The position numbers and the translations under genes are program-made. A model generated the notes under the pieces. The model was not told the origin of the DNA. It saw nothing but the letters and a program-made list of their open reading frames with translations, and made no database searches. From an uncultured Myxococcales bacterium (GTDB lineage Bacteria; Myxococcota; UBA727; VGSZ01), in assembly GCA_903952805.1 (NCBI GenBank), contig CAJBHN010001194.1, forward strand, positions 1 through 5,540: a stretch of 5,540 nt of DNA, in the 5' to 3' direction. Shown here piece after piece: positions 1 to 5,540 of this stretch (its first letter is position 1; the number at the start of each line of letters is the position of its first letter).

Positions 1-453
1 GCCGCCACCCGAGATATGCAGCACGTAGACGACCAGCAGGAAGATGGCGGTGCCGACGAAGCCGGTCTCGATGTTGCCGGCGCCGGCCGAGATGCCGGCG
101 GCGAAGGCGGCGAAGATGAAGATCATGTCGAGGGGATCGCGCAGGTTGGTGCGGAATCGAATCAGCGCGAGGGCGCCGACGATGCCGACGCCGCGGGCCA
201 GGCTGTTGCCGATGGCGAGCATGATCATGGCGCCGACGATGCCGCCGATGACAAGGGCCTTCACGAAGTTACGAGAATGTTCCTGGCCCCGCCTCGTCCA
301 CGCATAGAGCGCGGCGATGGCGTGGCTCATCAAGTAGGCGCTCAAGATGGACAGGGCCACCTGGCGCAGGGGCGTGGTGCCGGAGTCGATGACGTCGAGA
401 AGTTGGCCCATGGATTCGTGCAGTTTCGCCCACTGGCGGCAGGACGCAAACAT
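1..453 (-). CDS. DUF4956 family membrane protein (3' end outside window)
   Basis: The visible 151 residues form a polytopic inner-membrane protein. Hydrophobic segments lie at about residues 31-51, 63-85, 109-127 and 132-148. The family signature between segments 2 and 3 is clear: GVGIVGALALIRFRTNL at residues 88-104 followed by RDPLD at 105-109, which matches the 'VGALSIVRFRT..KDP.D' motif of DUF4956. The molecular function of this family is not established; members are often encoded next to VTC-domain polyphosphate polymerases. I chose ATG 453 because it follows the upstream gene's TGA (458-460) by 4 nt, suggesting translational coupling. ATG 411, in frame, is an alternative, and neither has a good Shine-Dalgarno. 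The frame is open to the window edge, so the C-terminus is missing. The family call is from remembered motif resemblance, not a search. Confidence 0.82.
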   Translation of the reverse strand, partial: MFASCRQWAKLHESMGQLLDVIDSGTTPLRQVALSILSAYLMSHAIAALYAWTRRGQEHSRNFVKALVIGGIVGAMIMLAIGNSLARGVGIVGALALIRFRTNLRDPLDMIFIFAAFAAGISAGAGNIETGFVGTAIFLLVVYVLHISGGG

Positions 454-457
454 CCGG

Positions 458-811
458 TCAATCGCGCGGTCGCGGCCCGGGACGATGCGGCGGCCCGGGG
501 AAGCGCTCGCGGCGCTCCCGGACAAATCTTTCAAACGCCGGCAGTTGCTCGGGGCGCAAGGCACCCCTGATGCGCTCCTCGCCCTGGCTGAGGGCGGCCT
601 CCATCGCGGGGCGGGTGGCGGCGAGGGCCCGCTGCACCTCGACGTCCTGTTCGGTGACGATCGTGAGCACCGCCGCGGCCTGCGTGTCGTCCAGGTCCAG
701 CTCGGCGCGCAGGTGCCCGTCGGGAAGGACGCTGGGCAGCCTTCGGCCATTGCATGTCTTCGTCGCCGATCCGCCCGACCAGACCTCTTGAGGACCCACA
801 TTGACCCACAA
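458..811 (-). CDS. Small Spy/CpxP-like LTxxQ-motif protein with abnormal N-terminus
   Basis: Numbered from TTG 811 the product has 117 residues. Residues 30-103 look like the helical fold of periplasmic Spy/CpxP and metal-resistance (LTxxQ) proteins: a first motif LDLDDTQ at 38-44, an alanine- and arginine-rich amphipathic stretch, then LRPEQ at 85-89 and an arginine-rich helix ending in a Pro/Arg tail. Relatives normally begin with a signal peptide or single membrane anchor. Here the first 30 residues have no hydrophobic segment, and neither do the other two minus-strand frames upstream. The 5' end lies in a 10-bp-period repeat (791-830), so the N-terminus may be degraded or the protein cytoplasmic. 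TTG 811 has a GGAGG (819-823) 7 nt upstream; GTG 829 is in frame without such a site. It sits 47 nt after gpsA and 4 nt before the DUF4956 gene, probably in one transcript. A decaying gene is possible. Confidence 0.6.
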   Translation of the reverse strand: MWVNVGPQEVWSGGSATKTCNGRRLPSVLPDGHLRAELDLDDTQAAAVLTIVTEQDVEVQRALAATRPAMEAALSQGEERIRGALRPEQLPAFERFVRERRERFPGPPHRPGPRPRD

Positions 812-830
812 GGACCCGCCTCCACCCACA
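791..830. repeat. Four degenerate 10-bp repeats downstream of gpsA
   Basis: Four consecutive 10-mers read AGGACCCACA, TTGACCCACA, AGGACCCGCC and TCCACCCACA. They share an ACCCaCA-like core at exact 10-bp spacing. The array lies between the gpsA stop and the body of the LTxxQ gene and covers that gene's candidate start codons and its GGAGG. Because 10 is not a multiple of 3, gain or loss of a unit would change the reading frame. It could be a helically phased binding site or a small minisatellite; the sequence alone does not decide. Confidence 0.6.
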
Positions 831-858
831 TGGTGCTCGGCGGGGTTGCCACGGGCCG

Positions 859-1875
859 TCAGGGGGCCGTGCTGCTTTCGGCCTTCAGCTTGCGGCCCAT
901 CAGGGCGCTGACCTCGTCTTTGGGGTCGGTGCCTTCGAAGAGCAAGCGATAGACGGCGTCGGCGATGGGCATCTCGACGCCTTCGCGGGCGGCGAGGTCC
1001 TTGACGGCGCGGGCGGTGTTGACGCCCTCGGCGACCTCACCAAGCTCTCGCAGGATCTCGTCGAGCTTCTTGCCCTGCCCAAGCTTGAGGCCGACCGTGT
1101 AGTTGCGCGACGTCGGCGACGTACAGGTCAGCACCAGGTCGCCCATGCCCGCGAGCCCCGCCAACGTCAGCGGCATGGCGCCCAGTTTCACCGCCAGGCG
1201 ACCGATCTCGGCGAGACCCCGGGTGATCAGCGCTGCCAGCGTGTTTTGACCAAAGCCCAGACCGAAGGCCGCCCCCGAGGCGATGGCGACGACGTTCTTC
1301 AAGGCCCCGCCCAGCTCGACCCCCTGCACATCGGTGGTGGTGTAGGCGCGGAAGTAGTCCGTCGAGATGATCCCCTGGGCCCGCCGGGCGACACCCTCGT
1401 CCTCGGCGGCGATGGTGACGGCGGTCGGCAGGCGTTTGGCCATCTCGATGGCGAAGCTTGGCCCCGACAAATAGCAGAGACGCTCGCGGCACGACGACGG
1501 CACCGACTCCTTGAGGATGTCTGACACCAGCTTCAAGGTGCCGTTTTCGATGCCCTTGGTCGCGCTCATGATCAGGGCAGCCTCGTGCACAAACGGACGG
1601 GCCTGGGCCCACACCTCGCGCACCGCGACGGTCGGCACCGACGACACCACCATGGTCGCCCCCGACAACCCTTCGGCCATCGACGTCGTCGCCTTCAGCC
1701 CCGGTGGCAGCCGCACGCCTTTGAGGCGCCGTGGATGCTTGTGGTCGTTGACGATGCTGTCGACGACGATTTGGTCGCGAGCCACCAGCTGCACGCTGTG
1801 GCCTCCCTCGGCCAGCACCTTTGCCAACGCCGTACCGAAGCTGCCTGCACCCAGCACACACACCGTCTCGCTCAT
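859..1875 (-). CDS. gpsA: Glycerol-3-phosphate dehydrogenase [NAD(P)+] GpsA
   Basis: This cytoplasmic enzyme reduces dihydroxyacetone phosphate to sn-glycerol 3-phosphate with NAD(P)H, supplying the backbone for phospholipids. The 338-residue product has the usual family length and all landmarks: the dinucleotide-binding GxGxxG as GAGSFG at 9-14; SATKGIE at 104-110 with the conserved lysine at 107; SGPSFA at 137-142; ALKNV at 191-195 with the expected catalytic lysine at 193; TRGLAEIGRL at 218-227; and GLAGMGDLVLTCTSPTSRN at 240-258, containing the substrate- and cofactor-contacting Asp, Arg and Asn. Glu283 in VAEGV is also conserved. The start is ATG 1875, since it places GAGSFG at the normal N-terminal position and has GGAGG 4 nt upstream. 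The open frame extends further upstream through the tandem repeat but gives a non-family N-terminus. It is first in a probable minus-strand operon with the LTxxQ and DUF4956 genes and divergent from the 431-aa gene. No key residue is missing. Confidence 0.97.
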   Translation of the reverse strand: MSETVCVLGAGSFGTALAKVLAEGGHSVQLVARDQIVVDSIVNDHKHPRRLKGVRLPPGLKATTSMAEGLSGATMVVSSVPTVAVREVWAQARPFVHEAALIMSATKGIENGTLKLVSDILKESVPSSCRERLCYLSGPSFAIEMAKRLPTAVTIAAEDEGVARRAQGIISTDYFRAYTTTDVQGVELGGALKNVVAIASGAAFGLGFGQNTLAALITRGLAEIGRLAVKLGAMPLTLAGLAGMGDLVLTCTSPTSRNYTVGLKLGQGKKLDEILRELGEVAEGVNTARAVKDLAAREGVEMPIADAVYRLLFEGTDPKDEVSALMGRKLKAESSTAP

Positions 1876-1879
1876 GAAG

Positions 1880-1884
1880 CCTCC
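1880..1884 (-). promoter_or_regulatory. Ribosome binding site of gpsA
   Basis: GGAGG on the minus strand ends 4 nt before ATG 1875. It fixes the gpsA start and argues against initiation at GTG codons further upstream in the same open frame. Confidence 0.8.
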
Positions 1885-1935
1885 ACCGCAGCTGCGTTGC
1901 CCACCACGAGCGCCATCGACGACGATCCGCAGCCG

Positions 1936-1969
1936 CCTGTGACCACCTGTGACCACCTGTGACCACCTG
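1936..1969. repeat. Tandem 10-bp repeat in the gpsA divergent promoter region
   Basis: Three perfect head-to-tail copies of CCTGTGACCA (1936-1945, 1946-1955, 1956-1965) are followed by a partial CCTG. The array sits in the 141-nt gap (1876-2016) between divergent gpsA and the 431-aa gene, 61 nt from the gpsA start and 47 nt from the other start. One unit is about one helical turn, so a protein reading it would see each copy on the same face of the DNA. A minus-strand TTGACC (2000-2005) could be a -35 element for gpsA, but no convincing -10 follows it. The array may be an operator or a neutral minisatellite. Confidence 0.8.
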
Positions 1970-2016
1970 AGCGCGACCTTGTCTGCGAGCACCACCCTCG
2001 GTCAAGCTGCCGGCAC

Positions 2017-3312
2017 ATGTCCCGCACCCTCATCGATGCCCAGCCCACCATCGCCCCCCTCGCTGGCGCCGTCACCACTTTGCTGCAGGGGCATCCTGTC
2101 GACGTGGGCGACCTGTTGCCGGTGGTGCGGGCCGCCCGCACGACCGCCTATGCCGGGGCCGGGGCCGACACGGTCGACGCCGTCGCCCTCGTCGACGTGC
2201 TGCGTCGTCACCCGTCGTTGTTGACGGCGGCTGACGGAGACCTGGTCATCGCGGTCGACGACGCGGGCGTGGTCGCCGGCCTCGACCCTCGCGGTGTTCC
2301 TGCCGGCCATCGTGCGGCGCGCGCGCTGATGGATGCCTGCGTCGTGTCGCTGGAGGCCAAGAAGTTGGCCCACGGGATGACCGCCACGCCGAGCTCATTG
2401 AAGGCATCCTTCGCCTCCCCCGACGAGGCCCGCACGCTGCTGACGGCGGTGGCGGGGTTGGCGTCGTCGTCGGTGCTGGTGCAGCCGTCAGCGTCGTTGT
2501 CGTCGTTATTGTCGTTGTCGTCCTCGTCGTTGGCAGCGTCGTTGTCGGCGTGGACCCTCGGCCGGGTTCCCAGCGACCGGCCCCTGCACCTTGTCGTTGG
2601 CGGTGGCGCCCGCCGCCTCCTGGATGTGTTGGCACCGTCGGTGCGCCGGCTGCGGGTGGAGCTGGCGCTGGTGGGCAGGCGCGGCGCCATCGTCGACGAC
2701 GAGGACGTGTATCGTGGGTTGCGTCGCCTGCACGCCGCCAATGCAAATACCGTCACGGAGCGCCGAGCCAAAGACGCCGACGAGGGGCTTGGCGAACACG
2801 ACAGCGGTGCCGCTTTCGTCGTCGACGCTCTGCGCCTGAGCGAGGACACCGTGGACCGACGGGCCCGCTCATTGGTGCAGCCCCTGAAGCGGGCCCGCGC
2901 GATCATCGTCGGTGTGGTGGACGCCGCTGAACTTGAAGCGCTGCTGGGGGCCCTCGTCGAGGACGGCCGCGGCATCCAGTCGGTCCAGGTGCTGGCTCCC
3001 ACGGTGGTGGGCGAGCCGGTCGCCATCGCCATCGACGACGGCGACGGCGGTGATGACGTCGTCGTCGACGCCGCCACCGGTCATGTGTGGCTGGCGGGGA
3101 CTGCGACCCCAGCCATGACGACGCTGAGCCTGCCCTGGCTCGGGTTGCTGCCGGCCGACGTCGGCGGCGACGACGGTGCCTTTGCGGCGCTGCAAGCTGT
3201 GGCGCGAGCCAGGCTGATGGATGGCCGCATCCCGTCCGGTCGGTTGCGGCGCGTCATCGACGACGACAGCACCGCGGCGCTGGCGGCGCTGGCGTCCATG
3301 GTGGCGGTGTGA
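2017..3312 (+). CDS. Hypothetical protein, 431 aa, unrecognised
   Basis: I do not recognise this family. The open frame is long, uses GC-rich third positions and has a plausible alanine/valine/aspartate-rich soluble composition. It has no signal peptide or convincing membrane segment. Three parts can be described: an N-terminal mainly helical region (about 1-145); a Ser/Leu/Ala-rich low-complexity stretch (about 149-180, densest at 159-178); and a C-terminal half of alternating predicted beta strands and helices. In the last, LHLVVGGGARR (190-200) resembles a strand followed by a glycine-rich turn, as in Rossmann-like nucleotide-binding folds, and ARAIIVGVV (near 295-303) and SVQVLAPTVV (near 325-334) look like further core strands. 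The fold suggestion is weak inference. ATG 2017 is the first start but has no clear Shine-Dalgarno. The gene is divergent from gpsA and 128 nt upstream of the secreted-protein gene. Confidence 0.75.
   Translation: MSRTLIDAQPTIAPLAGAVTTLLQGHPVDVGDLLPVVRAARTTAYAGAGADTVDAVALVDVLRRHPSLLTAADGDLVIAVDDAGVVAGLDPRGVPAGHRAARALMDACVVSLEAKKLAHGMTATPSSLKASFASPDEARTLLTAVAGLASSSVLVQPSASLSSLLSLSSSSLAASLSAWTLGRVPSDRPLHLVVGGGARRLLDVLAPSVRRLRVELALVGRRGAIVDDEDVYRGLRRLHAANANTVTERRAKDADEGLGEHDSGAAFVVDALRLSEDTVDRRARSLVQPLKRARAIIVGVVDAAELEALLGALVEDGRGIQSVQVLAPTVVGEPVAIAIDDGDGGDDVVVDAATGHVWLAGTATPAMTTLSLPWLGLLPADVGGDDGAFAALQAVARARLMDGRIPSGRLRRVIDDDSTAALAALASMVAV
2491..2550 (+). repeat. TCG/TTG-rich low-complexity tract
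   Basis: Twenty codons, of which nine are TCG and one TCC, encode ten Ser, six Leu and four Ala (residues 159-178 of the 431-aa protein). Three more consecutive TCG codons lie just upstream at 2464-2472. It probably forms a flexible or variable linker between the two halves of the protein. The 3-bp unit lets length change by slippage without breaking the frame. Confidence 0.7.
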
Positions 3313-3430
3313 GTGGATGGTCTGGGCTCAGATGGCCCGGAACCGAAACCTGACACCAACTTTTTCTCCTGCGTCATCTCGGGCACTGGCGAGGCGACCG
3401 CGGGCTTGTCCATCGTCTTCGCGTTCCCTT

Positions 3431-3434
3431 GAGG
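3431..3434 (+). promoter_or_regulatory. Ribosome binding site favouring ATG 3441
   Basis: GAGG lies 6 nt upstream of ATG 3441. It overlaps the in-frame upstream TTG 3429 candidate, which has no comparable site of its own, and so favours the ATG. Confidence 0.5.
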
Positions 3435-3440
3435 CCATTC

Positions 3441-4169
3441 ATGCTGTTGTCCACGTTGCTCCTGTCGTATGCGCTGGTGGCTGCCCAGACAGACGTCGTC
3501 GGCGCCGATCGACCGCATCAGACGATCAAGGCACAGCATAAGGCGCAGGACGGCGACATCGAAACGACGTGCATGACCTTCGAGCGCTTCGCCGTTGTCG
3601 TCAGCGACGTCGCCGACACCAAGGGCAGCGACGGCACCGAGATCAGAGACCGCGTCGGGACCACCAAAGACGACGCGTTGTGCGCCCCCGGCTTCAGCGG
3701 GCCCAGGCGCGTGCTGCAAGCCGGCGGCGTGCTGGCGATGGGCTACATTCTCGCTGTCAAAGGTCCGCTGGTGCTCCTGCGCGGTGACGACGTCTTCGGC
3801 TCCCACGACGTGCTGACCATTTTCCGCGCGAGCGACGGCGCGATGCTGCTCGACACGATGCGCTTCGACGCGCAGCCGCTCATGCTCAAGAGGCGCGGCG
3901 AGGTCGTGAGCCTTCAGTATCTGCAGGCGCTCGACGTCGGCTGCGACCTGCGCGCCACCGGCAAGGCCCACGACGCCTGTGTGCAACAGGTGCGCCGCGC
4001 GAACAAGATCGCCGACAACGTGAAGCTTGATCTCGACGTCACCAAGGCCTGCAAGCGCGTGGCGAAGGAGGCGAACGTGCAGCTCGGCGTGCCCGTGGTG
4101 ATCGCCGACGGCAACGCCCCCGTGGTGCGCGTGCTGGGCGGCACGGTGTATTGCGGCCAAGAGCCGTGA
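3441..4169 (+). CDS. Predicted secreted six-cysteine protein, function unknown
   Basis: I do not recognise this family. From ATG 3441 the product is 242 residues. Residues 1-15 form a hydrophobic signal-peptide core, with a plausible signal peptidase I site after ALVAA (11-15). No lipobox cysteine is present there. The mature part has six cysteines (44, 81, 168, 180, 204, 238), an even number that would suit three disulfides in the periplasm or outside the cell. It appears to contain strands in the middle (95-160) and a more helical, Lys/Arg-rich region (about 175-212). ATG 3441 has GAGG 6 nt upstream. An in-frame TTG at 3429 would add MRPF and give the signal peptide a positive charge, so the start is not fully settled. 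It lies 128 nt after the 431-aa gene, far enough for its own promoter, and faces the minus-strand 157-aa gene. Confidence 0.75.
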   Translation: MLLSTLLLSYALVAAQTDVVGADRPHQTIKAQHKAQDGDIETTCMTFERFAVVVSDVADTKGSDGTEIRDRVGTTKDDALCAPGFSGPRRVLQAGGVLAMGYILAVKGPLVLLRGDDVFGSHDVLTIFRASDGAMLLDTMRFDAQPLMLKRRGEVVSLQYLQALDVGCDLRATGKAHDACVQQVRRANKIADNVKLDLDVTKACKRVAKEANVQLGVPVVIADGNAPVVRVLGGTVYCGQEP

Positions 4170-4227
4170 GCTCAACGTGCAGCTGCCTGGCACATCGCGG
4201 CAGGTGATCGTCAAGTGATGGGGAAAC

Positions 4228-4243
4228 GCGGCATCGATGCCGC
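4228..4243. terminator. 16-bp perfect palindrome in the convergent gap, possible bidirectional terminator
   Basis: GCGGCATCGATGCCGC is a perfect palindrome in the 139-nt gap (4170-4308) between two converging genes. As RNA it would fold on either strand as a 6-bp GC-rich stem with a UCGA loop. There is no U-tract on either side, so it is not a classical intrinsic terminator. It could instead be a protein-binding site or chance. Apart from it I see nothing in this gap. Confidence 0.35.
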
Positions 4244-4308
4244 CTGCCGACATCAGCGGCGACGACGGCGCCTGTGCGGCGTGGCGGTCTGCACGAGCGG
4301 GAGGCTGT

Positions 4309-4782
4309 TCAGGCCGCGAACTTGAGGAGCGAGGCGACGTCGGCAGCGCTGAAGGTGACGCCGTCGACGACCACGGCCTGGCTGCTGGTGCCGGCCTGCG
4401 TCAAGGTCGAGGGGGGCATCGGAGGCAAGGCGGCTTGCTTGAACCAGGGCAGGGAAAGGGCAGGATTGACGCGCACCGACAACGCGCGTCGGCCCGGTGA
4501 GGTGGTGCCGGTCTCAGTCTGGGCGCGTCGCTCGCTGCCGACCACGGCGCTGGCCGCCTTGCGGGCGCTGTCGTCGGCGAAGACGTCGGCACACAGCGCG
4601 GCGACTTCTTTGAGGGCGGGCTCCTGAGCGGCGAACTGCCTGACGTCTGTCAGCGCCACGCCAGATTGGACGGCGTGGTCGACGACGCGCTGCACGGCAC
4701 CGCGGGTGCTCTGGGCAGCAAGGCCGGCTGGTGATCTCGTGCCGGCAGCCTCGATCAGGCGGGATTTCCAGTCGACGCTCAT
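4309..4782 (-). CDS. Hypothetical protein, 157 aa, divergent from UPF0158 gene
   Basis: I do not recognise this family. Residues 1-87 are predicted mainly helical and soluble, with no signal peptide or membrane segment; a single cysteine lies at 64. A Thr/Ser/Pro/Gly linker (about 89-98) leads to a segment LSVRVNPALSLPWF (101-114), a Pro-rich stretch (120-124), and a compact C-terminus with VVVDGVTFSAADVASLLKFA at 137-156. The last looks like a short strand-turn-helix unit. The start is ATG 4782, with GAGG 6 nt upstream. The frame stays open further upstream to about 5505, but that part is antisense to the UPF0158 gene and is not counted. The gene is divergently transcribed from the UPF0158 gene across 157 nt, which suggests shared regulation but does not show it. 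Confidence 0.75.
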   Translation of the reverse strand: MSVDWKSRLIEAAGTRSPAGLAAQSTRGAVQRVVDHAVQSGVALTDVRQFAAQEPALKEVAALCADVFADDSARKAASAVVGSERRAQTETGTTSPGRRALSVRVNPALSLPWFKQAALPPMPPSTLTQAGTSSQAVVVDGVTFSAADVASLLKFAA

Positions 4783-4788
4783 TGATTT

Positions 4789-4792
4789 CCTC
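4789..4792 (-). promoter_or_regulatory. Ribosome binding site of the 157-aa gene
   Basis: GAGG on the minus strand, within GAGGAAA, ends 6 nt before ATG 4782. It fixes the start and separates the real gene from the longer open frame antisense to UPF0158. Confidence 0.75.
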
Positions 4793-4930
4793 GCAACAAC
4801 CCAACCTGATAACCGACTGCATCGGCTCGGGGAAGCACGCGACACGACGCGCTGCATCATCTGACGTCGTTGGTGCTGTCGGCCGCCGGTCGATGCAGGT
4901 TTGGTCTTCGCGCCGTTTGCAGGTGCGACC

Positions 4931-4934
4931 GAGG
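4931..4934 (+). promoter_or_regulatory. Ribosome binding site of the UPF0158 gene
   Basis: GAGG lies 5 nt before ATG 4940. It supports that start over the in-frame TTG (4949) and GTG (4952) just downstream. Confidence 0.7.
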
Positions 4935-4939
4935 TCCCG

Positions 4940-5540
<601 letters not shown>

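Larger units (their letters stand above)
4783..4939. promoter_or_regulatory. Divergent promoter region with three CTGCATC motifs
   Basis: This 157-nt gap must carry the promoters of both the 157-aa gene (leftward) and the UPF0158 gene (rightward). CTGCATC occurs at 4817-4823 and 4852-4858 on the plus strand, and inverted as GATGCAG at 4892-4898. The second and third copies form a 7-bp inverted repeat around a 33-nt spacer. The first and third extend to CTGCATCG. These are candidate operator sites. I could not assign a -35/-10 pair with confidence. Confidence 0.4.

Noticed and set aside
791..830. CRISPR-like or phage attachment repeats at the 10-bp arrays
   Set aside because: The units are too short, are contiguous without spacers, and no cas, integrase or tRNA gene is nearby.
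16..952. Plus-strand open frames over the DUF4956, LTxxQ and gpsA 3' regions
   Set aside because: They are complements of supported minus-strand genes; their Asp/Gly- or Arg/Ala-rich translations have no domain character.
1876..1995. N-terminal extension of gpsA by 40 codons
   Set aside because: The extra residues come from the tandem repeat and flanking DNA, do not resemble GpsA, and a GGAGG sits just before ATG 1875, which puts GAGSFG at its normal position.
2208..3077. Minus-strand open frame rich in Thr, Asn and Asp opposite the 431-aa gene
   Set aside because: Its low-complexity runs are the reverse complement of the TCG/TTG tract; the plus-strand frame gives a more protein-like sequence.
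3321..3341. Hairpin after the 431-aa gene as an intrinsic terminator
   Set aside because: The 8-bp stem (3321-3328 with 3334-3341) needs two G-U pairs, and the nearest T-run (3361-3365) is about 20 nt away, too far for a standard terminator.
3081..4253. Long minus-strand open frame of 390 codons
   Set aside because: It lies antisense to the 431-aa and secreted-protein genes, is rich in His/Gln/Ala as expected for a high-GC shadow frame, and has no domain I recognise.

Overview
The window is high-GC, densely packed DNA with short intergenic gaps and strongly GC-biased third codon positions. Together with a Spy/CpxP-like 'LTxxQ' protein, a UPF0158 protein and serine-rich runs encoded by TCG codons, this suggests a large-genome Gram-negative bacterium, perhaps a myxobacterium or other deltaproteobacterial relative. 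The taxonomic call is inference only. No rRNA, tRNA, CRISPR array, transposase or phage gene was seen.

Layout. Positions 1-1875 hold a minus-strand cluster read right to left: gpsA (sn-glycerol-3-phosphate dehydrogenase), a small LTxxQ-type protein with an abnormal N-terminus, and a DUF4956 membrane protein that runs off the left edge. The last two are only 4 nt apart. A 141-nt gap with a tandem 10-bp repeat separates gpsA from a divergent plus-strand gene (2017-3312) for a 431-aa protein I do not recognise. It is followed on the same strand by a predicted secreted six-cysteine protein (3441-4169), also unrecognised. A convergent gap with a 16-bp perfect palindrome follows, then a minus-strand gene for a 157-aa unknown protein (4309-4782). 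A 157-nt divergent promoter region carries three copies of a CTGCATC motif. The window ends inside a plus-strand UPF0158 gene (4940 to the right edge) with a serine-rich C-terminal extension.

How the genes work together. gpsA supplies glycerol 3-phosphate for phospholipid synthesis and is the only gene with a firmly assignable biochemical role. DUF4956 proteins are often encoded beside VTC-type polyphosphate polymerases, so such a gene may lie beyond the left edge. The divergent pair at the right end may share regulation. No complete new defence or mobile system is visible. The more unusual signals are the two 10-bp-period repeat arrays flanking gpsA, the LTxxQ gene whose 5' end coincides with one of them, and the unrecognised 431-aa and six-cysteine proteins.
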